A stretch of DNA of 64,000 nt from Neobacillus cucumis (GTDB lineage Bacteria > Bacillota > Bacilli > Bacillales_B > DSM-18226). Within the stretch, counting starts at the first letter, position 1. Each line of letters begins with the position of its first letter. The translations under genes and the position numbers were made by a program. Location: positions 1-64,000 of the forward strand of contig NZ_JAMBOH010000002.1 of NCBI RefSeq assembly GCF_023715505.1, read 5' to 3'. Positions 58,022 through 64,000 of this stretch are shown here, piece by piece. The notes below the pieces were generated by a model. It was not told the origin of the DNA. It saw nothing but the letters and a program-made list of their open reading frames with translations, and made no database searches.

Positions 58022-58058
58022 ATTTGTATCAAATTCTCGGAAAGAATTTGATACAAAT
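58022..58058. repeat. Perfect 16-bp inverted repeat
   Basis: ATTTGTATCAAATTCT, a five-base loop and its exact complement. It starts 19 bases after the symporter stop. No T-run follows, so it is either a stem of the transcript end or a protein-binding site. Confidence 0.6.
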
Positions 58059-58119
58059 CTGCATATATAATTTCATTTTTTCTTTACTAGCTTTACCTTT
58101 TGACAGGAGAATAGTAAAA

Positions 58120-58156
58120 AAACAGACAGAATTTTATTATTTCTGTCTGTTTTTAT
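58120..58156 (+). terminator. Terminator of the carbohydrate operon
   Basis: aaacagacagaa / ttctgtctgttt followed by TTATT. Confidence 0.7.
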
Positions 58157-58340
58157 TCGGCTACTGGGCATTTCCAAACATCAGAGATAAAGACTCCACG
58201 GCACTCCCCATCGGTTCTGTGAAGATAAAAGGGGAGGGATGGAGCCTTCCAAATTTATCAATTTTAATACTTCTTTTATGATATACCTCCTCCATTTAAG
58301 GGTATGGAATAGTAAAACATTCTTAAGGAGGAAACTAGAA

Positions 58341-58481
58341 ATGGAAGAATTATTTAACTATGGCTTTTTATTCGGGCTTGCAGATAATCTATATGGAAAA
58401 GATAAACAGGATGATCAAGTGAAGAATAGGATTGAAAAAGGGATGTTAATCAATAACAAAACAAACACAGAACAGATATAG
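58341..58481 (+). CDS. Small protein upstream of ubiB-like gene, 46 residues
   Basis: The ATG at 58341 has a clean AAGGAGG site. The product MEELFNYGFLFGLADNLYGK continues with a charged tail. It is eight bases from the next gene, so both share a transcript. The family is unknown. Confidence 0.55.
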   Translation: MEELFNYGFLFGLADNLYGKDKQDDQVKNRIEKGMLINNKTNTEQI

Positions 58482-58489
58482 GTGGCAGG

Positions 58490-60166
58490 ATGGGAACAAA
58501 TGGAATAAGACGTTTAAAACGATATAGGGAAATTGTTTCCCTGTTGATGAAACATGGGTTTGGTTACATAGTTCAAGAGATCGGTTTAACCGATACCCTT
58601 ACTATAAAAGACCGGCTAATCGCAGATTTTAAAGAGGGAAATTCGCAGGAAATGGGATACTGTTTACGCCATTTATTAGAGGAGCTTGGTCCGACGTTTA
58701 TAAAGTTAGGCCAACTCCTTAGTATTAGGAGTGACTTGTTGCCAGTTGAAGTCATTCGTGAATTGGAACTTCTTCAGGATCATGTCAATCAAGTATCAAT
58801 TAATGAGATTAAGGATAAAATCCAGCTCGAGTTCGGACAGGCGGGAGAGGATGTATTTGTTCGCTTTAATGAAACACCGGTCGGGTCTGCTTCCATCGGC
58901 CAAGTTCATGAAGCGGTACTGCCAACCGGCCAGGAGGTAATGGTTAAGGTACAGCGGCCTAAAATTAAAGAAACGGTTTTTGCGGACCTTGAAATAATAA
59001 AGGACCTAGCTAAGATGATGGAAAACCACTACGATTGGGCCGAACATTACCATATAACAGATTTGATGGATGAGCTGTCAGAATCAATCAAAAATGAATT
59101 GGATTACATGGAGGAAGGCCGGAATACCGAAACAATTCAGCTTCAATTTGAAAACGATAACGGCATAAAAGTCCCCAAAATTTATTGGGATTACACTACA
59201 GCCGAAATACTTACTATGGAACGGATCGACGGAATAAAAATTACCGAGATCCAGCAGCTTAACCTGCCTCAAGAGGAAAAAAGACAGATTGCTGATAGGT
59301 TAGTAGAATCGTTTGTTACCCAAATTTTAAGGGAAGGTTTCTTTCATGGAGACCCTCATCCTGGTAACATTCACTACATTCCTGAAACGAAGCAGCTTGG
59401 TTTTATAGATTTAGGGCAGATAGGCAGGCTATCTTCGAGAAAAAGATATGATGTGACCACATTGATGATCGGTCTTATGAACGAAGATACTGATTTAATC
59501 GTGAAGGCTATGTACAGGCTTACCTATGTCCCCTCATCAGTTGATGAAAAACAATTTTATGATGATATCGACAGAATCAGAAAAAAATTCAGCCATACTC
59601 CTTTAGGCGAATTGAATTTTGGTTTGACGATCAACGAACTCTTTTCGGTTGCACATAATCATCAGATTTATATTCCAACAGACTTTATGATGCTGGGAAA
59701 AATGTTAATAACGTTAGAGGGAATTATTTCGGATATAGATCCTTCATTAAACCTGCTTGAACTGGCAAAGCCTTACTCTCAACAACTATTGGTAGAACGC
59801 TATAATCCGGTCAAATTTGGAAAAAGGCTTTTGAAAGATGCAGAGGACATGGCTGAAAGCTTTACGAAAATTCCCGGACAGCTGGAGGACGTTCTTCAGA
59901 AGACCTCCGAAGGGGACTTAAAGGTGAAAATTAGTGTACATGAGCTTGATGATATTTTTACAAAAATTGATCGCTTAAGCAACAAATTTTCGTTTAGTTT
60001 AACACTGCTCGCCTTTAGTATCGTGGTATTGGGCTTAATTGTTGGGGCCACTTTCGGAACCAACACGATTCTAACCAGTATACACGCACTTGAAGTTGGT
60101 TTTGTAATTGCATTCTTAATGTTTTTATGGATTATTTATTCCATCATTAAAACAGGCCGCTTTTAA
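58490..60166 (+). CDS. ABC1/UbiB-family atypical kinase
   Basis: A 558-residue protein with the UbiB core: LGPTFIKLGQLLSIRSDLLP (KxGQ motif), GSASIGQVHEAVL, VMVKVQRP (Lys), GFFHGDPHPGNIHY (catalytic loop) and FIDLGQIG (DFG-like). Two C-terminal membrane helices (about 500-555) anchor it. The family supports quinone biosynthesis; here the link to menaquinone is inferred. Bacillus homologues are named YtgP or UbiB-like in different annotations, so no symbol is given. Confidence 0.88.
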   Translation: MGTNGIRRLKRYREIVSLLMKHGFGYIVQEIGLTDTLTIKDRLIADFKEGNSQEMGYCLRHLLEELGPTFIKLGQLLSIRSDLLPVEVIRELELLQDHVNQVSINEIKDKIQLEFGQAGEDVFVRFNETPVGSASIGQVHEAVLPTGQEVMVKVQRPKIKETVFADLEIIKDLAKMMENHYDWAEHYHITDLMDELSESIKNELDYMEEGRNTETIQLQFENDNGIKVPKIYWDYTTAEILTMERIDGIKITEIQQLNLPQEEKRQIADRLVESFVTQILREGFFHGDPHPGNIHYIPETKQLGFIDLGQIGRLSSRKRYDVTTLMIGLMNEDTDLIVKAMYRLTYVPSSVDEKQFYDDIDRIRKKFSHTPLGELNFGLTINELFSVAHNHQIYIPTDFMMLGKMLITLEGIISDIDPSLNLLELAKPYSQQLLVERYNPVKFGKRLLKDAEDMAESFTKIPGQLEDVLQKTSEGDLKVKISVHELDDIFTKIDRLSNKFSFSLTLLAFSIVVLGLIVGATFGTNTILTSIHALEVGFVIAFLMFLWIIYSIIKTGRF

Positions 60167-60189
60167 CTTCTCTTCTTCGCATTAAAATA

Positions 60190-60213
60190 CCCGGGAAGGC
60201 TCACTTCCCGGGG
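60190..60213. terminator. Bidirectional terminator
   Basis: cccgggaag / cttcccggg, between the convergent UbiB-like and DUF2188 genes. The T-run is short on both sides. Confidence 0.55.
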
Positions 60214-60217
60214 CATT

Positions 60218-60487
60218 TTAAGATTCCATGTAATTATGCTGTCGTTCAATTTTACCATCATCATCATGAATATAGGCAATCGTTTTAGATTCTTCTGCCA
60301 TCCGTTTGGCTTCTTTTATAGCCTCACTTTTTGAATCACTTGTGTAGGCAGGTTCCTCTTTGCCCTCAACCTTTACCGCCCAGCTTTCTTCTTCATGTGG
60401 AACGACATGAAACCTCGCCTCATCGGTCCCTGCCCGCTCTTTAAAATATTGGTCACGGTCATTTTGGTTATCTCTTTTATTTGTCAT
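60218..60487 (-). CDS. DUF2188 general-stress-type protein
   Basis: An 89-residue hydrophilic protein: RFHVVPHEEESWAVKVEGKEEPAYTSDSKSEAIKEAKRMAEE, the DUF2188 pattern (HVVP...W.V...A.....TK.EAI..A). Such proteins are often stress-induced. A candidate sigma-B promoter lies upstream on the same strand at 60527-60551, which fits. The start has a GGAGG site. Confidence 0.85.
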   Translation of the reverse strand: MTNKRDNQNDRDQYFKERAGTDEARFHVVPHEEESWAVKVEGKEEPAYTSDSKSEAIKEAKRMAEESKTIAYIHDDDGKIERQHNYMES

Positions 60488-60526
60488 GGGTTTACCTCCA
60501 AGTTATTTTTTTCTTATACTTTACGT

Positions 60527-60551
60527 TTACCCGATTGACGAAATAAGAAAC
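60527..60551 (-). promoter_or_regulatory. Candidate sigma-B promoter of the DUF2188 gene
   Basis: Minus strand: GTTTCT, 13-base spacer, GGGTAA, 40 bases before the start codon. The -35 and -10 each match sigma-B at 4-5 of 6 positions. Confidence 0.5.
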
Positions 60552-60659
60552 CTAATCATCATTTCTATAAAAGCGATAAGCAGGTCAGTTCATGATGTAG
60601 CATATTTTATCTATTGGATTTTAAAGTTTAACTCCGATGAACAAAAAAGACAAATATAT

Positions 60660-60851
60660 ATGGAGATGTTTTTAGATAGGTACGGCAGATTGACACCTGA
60701 AGAAGAGAGAATCTTACCATTAGAAGTTTCAAAAATTGCGTTAAACATGATTATAAAAGACGTATTACAAGCAGAGAAGGTATTAAATGAAACTGAGCCC
60801 CTCATTCAATATCTCCTTAGTCACATAGGAAAAGGATTCTTACACCATTAA
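60660..60851 (+). CDS. Hypothetical protein, about 63 residues (possible N-terminal extension)
   Basis: The open frame extends back to 60486 but that start overlaps the DUF2188 gene and its promoter and lacks a ribosome binding site. The ATG at 60660 gives MEMFLDRYGRLTPEEERILPL...; the product is helical and charged. Longer starts between 60486 and 60660 cannot be excluded. The family is not recognised. Confidence 0.4.
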   Translation: MEMFLDRYGRLTPEEERILPLEVSKIALNMIIKDVLQAEKVLNETEPLIQYLLSHIGKGFLHH

Positions 60852-61125
60852 ACACTTATTTCTTATACTGGTCACTAACCGCAAGGTGAAATTATCACAG
60901 TGCGTTTTTTTTTCTAATTTATTAAATTTTCAAAAACGGGAAACATTTCTGTGATACGAAATACATTAGGGCATCCTTGTGCCTGAGTGTATTGGTCTAT
61001 TCGCAGAAAACTATACATTCATCAAAAAATCATTTACCGACAAAAACGTAACTAGTTTATAATATAAGGATGTCCAAATTTGATAGCAAGAGTCAAATTC
61101 CGCAACGCTTAGTAGATTTAAGAAG

Positions 61126-62199
61126 GTGATTACAATCAATATTATTGAAACAAGGGTAAGAAGTTTTATTGAAGATATCCAACACCCTAAACAAAAAAAG
61201 AAAATAAATATTAATGATTTAGAAATTCAGTTACGTAAGCGTTTGGATGATTATTTTGAAATGGACGGTTATTCGTTGTTTTATCGTACAATCGAAACAT
61301 TGCAGGCTGAGGGACAACTGACCCCTATTACAAATAATCAATACAATGGAAGGACACCAGCACTTGCCTTATACTACTGGGTTAATATGAAAGTTTCTGC
61401 AGCTAAATGGGATCGTCTCGCGATGATGAAATTAGGCGATCTGTTTGATTTTTCCTTTTATGAACGGCATCCCGAATGGCAGACGGAAGAGGAATGGAAT
61501 CGAATCCAGAATGTATATACTTTTCTAAAGTCCAGTCAGGAACGGGAAATCGTGTCAGTCGAAGAAAGAAGCCTTGAACTCTTTGAACATGAAAAATTCC
61601 TATTAGACGGAGATAGTTTTCCAGAAGGAAAAGGTTTTTTAACTAGAATTGGAGTATCAGAAGAACAGCTTAAAATGGTCAGCTACGGGGAGCCTTTTGT
61701 TTTTTGGATAAAACAAGGGAAAGAACTAAAAGATATTCAACGCGTACTGATTGTTGAAAATCTATCTTTCTTTCATACTTCCATTAAGTTATTGGAAGCG
61801 AATGAACTGGATTATGATCCTGAACTGATTATTTATGGTGAAGGGACTAAGATTGAGCGAAGCTTTTCCTATTTCTTTAGAATGTTTCCAACTAAACCCT
61901 ATCTTTTCTATTACGCAGGAGATCTTGATGCCGCAGGCTATGCTATTCTTATTCGCCTGATTGAAAAATACCGAGATAGCTGTATCCAGCCGGCCTTGAA
62001 AATTTACCGCAAAATGCTTGATTGTTTAGAACAAAAGAATGACCAGAAAGTCGGTCAAACACAAAACACCCAATACCGTGATTTATTTTTTCAATGGTTT
62101 ACTGAAGAGGAGCAAGCGCTATTAGGGCAATTATGGCAGGAAAATAAACGGATCGCTCAAGAAGTTTTAACAATCGAATCATGGAGGAGATGGAAGTGA
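61126..62199 (+). CDS. jetD: Wadjet subunit JetD (TOPRIM nuclease)
   Basis: A 357-residue protein of the DUF2220 (Wadjet JetD) group. The C-terminal TOPRIM domain has the Glu in LIVENLSF (Glu211) and the acidic pair in YAGDLDAAGY (Asp266, Asp268). Wadjet cleaves circular plasmid DNA; JetD is the nuclease and JetABC a MukBEF-like loop extruder. The GTG start at 61126 directly follows AAGAAG, which is unusually close. Its TGA overlaps jetA by four bases. jetD leading the operon matches type II as I recall it. Confidence 0.87.
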   Translation: MITINIIETRVRSFIEDIQHPKQKKKININDLEIQLRKRLDDYFEMDGYSLFYRTIETLQAEGQLTPITNNQYNGRTPALALYYWVNMKVSAAKWDRLAMMKLGDLFDFSFYERHPEWQTEEEWNRIQNVYTFLKSSQEREIVSVEERSLELFEHEKFLLDGDSFPEGKGFLTRIGVSEEQLKMVSYGEPFVFWIKQGKELKDIQRVLIVENLSFFHTSIKLLEANELDYDPELIIYGEGTKIERSFSYFFRMFPTKPYLFYYAGDLDAAGYAILIRLIEKYRDSCIQPALKIYRKMLDCLEQKNDQKVGQTQNTQYRDLFFQWFTEEEQALLGQLWQENKRIAQEVLTIESWRRWK

Positions 62200-63701
62200 A
62201 CGAATCATGGGAAGGATTTGCCCAGCGTATGCAACGGTTAAATCCACTATTTGAGCTCGGGAGGGGAATGGAAGTAGGGGAGCTGAAGCCCCATATCCAA
62301 ACGATTCTCATGCAAGTGCTCCTCACCATCTTTTATCGAGAATTAAACGATGATGATCATAGACGCAAAGCAGATATCAAGTATATAGTCCAAGATTCCA
62401 TTAAGCAAATGAGGCTATTAGCAGATGATAAGCAAATTGAACGAATTACAAGTGGGCTTTTATATCAGGGAAAAGAAGAGTATAGTAAACCGTTTGAAGC
62501 CTTATATTACGATGAAATAAGACAATCTTGGGAGACGCAAACATTCCGCTATGTCACAATGGATGAATTATATACGAATCTTGAGATGGGAGGGTCTATC
62601 GTTTATAAACTCACGGATGTGGCTCAGGAAATGATTTTTATGAGCAGGGAAATGGCTGAGGAGTTCTCCATCACAATTGAACAACTCTATAGTATGCAGC
62701 TGATTAAAAACGGTAATTTTCGAAAGGCTACTCGAAACCTCGATCACCTCATTTCACGAGTAAACCGCTTAATGGCAAATGAATTTACCTTTCAAAAGGA
62801 AATGATTAACAATCCCAAAATCTTATTGATGGAAGAAGAATGGCAACGAGCTGACAATCGTGTTGAAATTGAAAAGCAATTTGAAGAAGAAAAAAATCAT
62901 TTCCGGACAATCACTAGTATGATAGAAAAAACAAAACGAAGGAATGAAAAAGATGATTTGATTCAGAAGGAACTCATTCTTCTTCAAGAAAAAATTGGCC
63001 ATACGAGGCAATTGCATGATCGTTTTGCTAAGCTAGTTATTCAGAATATTTCCTATGAGATGAAATTAAAAGCGGAAAACCCCTCATTGTTCTGGGAAAA
63101 CAGCTTGGTTTCATTTCGTGAACATTTTTATGAAAATTGGTTAATGAAGGAAGGCGTTCAAGGTTTTAACGAAATAGAACGAGTGCTTTCTCCTATATTT
63201 TCACCGAAGAATGAGTTTATTTTGCCGCTCGATTGGATTTGGGGAGAGCAGGAATTTAACGAAACTCAAACGTCGGATGTTGTAATTGAGGATGAGGTGG
63301 AAGAAAGCATTACTCGTCAGCGCGTAACGAACTGGGACTCCGTTATTAAGGCATGGAGTTATGTTTTTCAATATTTACAAACCTACGGAGAGTTTTCATT
63401 AGCTAATATAGTAGAGTTGCCATTAGAAGTGCAGGATTTATGGTTTGAAGAATCTGAAACGATTGATTTATGGATGATGTTTGATAAAAAGCCGCTGAAG
63501 GTTCAAGTCCTGCATCGAAAAGAAGATACCTTAAGCGATGAGAGGGAAATTCTTCTTTATAAATTAATGATGGAGTATCCGCAATTTCAAGTGTTTGAAG
63601 GCTTGAAGATCTTTACATCATTCGATCATCGAGCGGAGCCTTTCACCTGGTACAGAATGAAAATAACTCCTTTTAAAATATGTGTACAGGAGGAGAAGTA
63701 A
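62196..63701 (+). CDS. jetA: Wadjet subunit JetA (DUF5716 type)
   Basis: A 501-residue helical protein. In type II Wadjet the first core subunit is a DUF5716 protein like this: FAQRMQRLNPLFELGRGM, LMQVLLTIFYRELNDDDHRRKADIKYIVQD, then long coiled segments (about 210-300). It acts as the kleisin-like part of the JetABC complex. GTG 62196 is preferred to ATG 62181 because GGAGG (62183-62187) is then eight bases upstream and the jetD overlap becomes GTGA. It is followed by jetB with a TAATG overlap. Confidence 0.85.
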   Translation: MNESWEGFAQRMQRLNPLFELGRGMEVGELKPHIQTILMQVLLTIFYRELNDDDHRRKADIKYIVQDSIKQMRLLADDKQIERITSGLLYQGKEEYSKPFEALYYDEIRQSWETQTFRYVTMDELYTNLEMGGSIVYKLTDVAQEMIFMSREMAEEFSITIEQLYSMQLIKNGNFRKATRNLDHLISRVNRLMANEFTFQKEMINNPKILLMEEEWQRADNRVEIEKQFEEEKNHFRTITSMIEKTKRRNEKDDLIQKELILLQEKIGHTRQLHDRFAKLVIQNISYEMKLKAENPSLFWENSLVSFREHFYENWLMKEGVQGFNEIERVLSPIFSPKNEFILPLDWIWGEQEFNETQTSDVVIEDEVEESITRQRVTNWDSVIKAWSYVFQYLQTYGEFSLANIVELPLEVQDLWFEESETIDLWMMFDKKPLKVQVLHRKEDTLSDEREILLYKLMMEYPQFQVFEGLKIFTSFDHRAEPFTWYRMKITPFKICVQEEK

Positions 63702-64000
63702 TGAATGCAGAAACGATTAAAAGGGCTTCAGCAGTCTTTTTTACTCTATTAAAAGAAAAAGTAATCGACGAGAACAGTGAACACTTCCAGGCTTATTTTA
63801 ATCCGGAAGTGAGGCAGACCGTTCTTTTATTAGCGGATGAGTCCGGTACATATATCATTGAATCACCAAAACGCATCCAATTAGTGGTCCAGCCAACCGG
63901 CTCTGTCTTTGCTACGAATTTTACTCAATTGAAAGAAAAACATCGGCAAGTTGAAACAAAAAAACACTTTCATCTGATGAGCGTTGTCATCATGTCATTT
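63701..64000 (+). CDS. jetB: Wadjet subunit JetB, N-terminal part (cut by window edge)
   Basis: 100 codons are visible from ATG 63701: MNAETIKRASAVFFTLLKEK, VIDENSEHFQAYFNPEVRQT and ESPKRIQLVVQPTGSVF. It resembles the DUF6063/JetB group. Start overlaps the jetA stop (TAATG) with AGGAGGAG upstream. The SMC-like jetC is expected just beyond the window. Confidence 0.8.
   Translation, partial: MNAETIKRASAVFFTLLKEKVIDENSEHFQAYFNPEVRQTVLLLADESGTYIIESPKRIQLVVQPTGSVFATNFTQLKEKHRQVETKKHFHLMSVVIMSF

Noticed and set aside
58293..58304. A sigma-B promoter before the small gene at 58341
   Set aside because: GGGTAT is present, but no GTTT-type -35 lies 13-15 bases upstream.
60486..60660. Extension of the hypothetical gene back to ATG 60486
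   Set aside because: It would overlap the divergent DUF2188 start and its promoter, and it has no ribosome binding site.

Overview
The window looks like chromosome of a low-GC, endospore-forming Bacillaceae bacterium of the Neobacillus/Bacillus type. The evidence is the AT-rich sequence, AGGAGG-type ribosome binding sites, textbook sigma-A promoters, spore genes (a CdaS-type diadenylate cyclase, LysM-GH18 cortex hydrolases, a gerA-type receptor remnant) and Bacillus-type RsbR/S/T/U/X and Spx proteins. This is inference from protein resemblance recalled from memory; no search was run.

Layout. (1) 0-16 kb: an IS1182-type transposase tail, an HxlR regulator, a broken MFS transporter, then a carbon block: class II fructose-bisphosphatase (glpX), a GPH-family symporter, rpiA, zwf, tkt, a short 6-phosphogluconate dehydrogenase, tal and pgi. 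It is followed by a decayed IS1182-type element, a broken azoreductase and a second HxlR regulator. (2) 16-20 kb: a spore island of two paralogous LysM-GH18 hydrolases flanking cdaS. (3) 20-34 kb: an electrophile/quinone-response region with an Spx paralogue, ThrE-type exporter halves, an MhqR-like regulator, DoxX, two ring-cleaving dioxygenases, a flavin reductase, an MhqD-like hydrolase, two WrbA-like flavoproteins and a nitroreductase, interspersed with a cysteine hydrolase and ltrA and gerA pseudogenes. (4) 34-46 kb: an accessory zone with two membrane proteins, an IS4-type pseudogene, a wrecked tyrosine integrase, four dispersed tRNA-3'-end-like repeats, an SGNH hydrolase, an actin-like (ParM-type) gene pair, a PQQ-dehydrogenase-like beta-propeller protein and a UPF0316 protein. 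(5) 46-50 kb: an rsbS-rsbT-rsbU-rsbX-rsbR module with no rsbV, rsbW or sigB beside it. (6) 51-58 kb: an EtfB/EtfA pair and an AraC-regulated carbohydrate locus (large family-unassigned CAZyme-like protein plus GPH symporter) with a candidate CcpA site. (7) 58-64 kb: a UbiB-like kinase, a DUF2188 stress protein and the start of a type II Wadjet system (jetD-jetA-jetB, cut by the window edge).

The main systems-level signal is a repeated 18-bp inverted repeat close to TATCTCGAA-TTCGAGATA, which matches the MhqR operator as I remember it from B. subtilis. It occurs in front of the quinone-detoxification genes, the mhqR-like gene, the spx paralogue and the nitroreductase, and also in front of glpX and of the rpiA-zwf-tkt-gnd-tal-pgi operon. 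With FBPase and Pgi present, those enzymes can run the pentose phosphate pathway as a cycle, so the arrangement reads as an electrophile-inducible reducing-power supply for the reductases of the same regulon. Two enzymes, 6-phosphogluconolactonase and ribulose-5-phosphate epimerase, are not in the window.

Many accessory genes carry single-base frameshifts, some in homopolymers. Real decay and assembly error cannot be separated from sequence alone.
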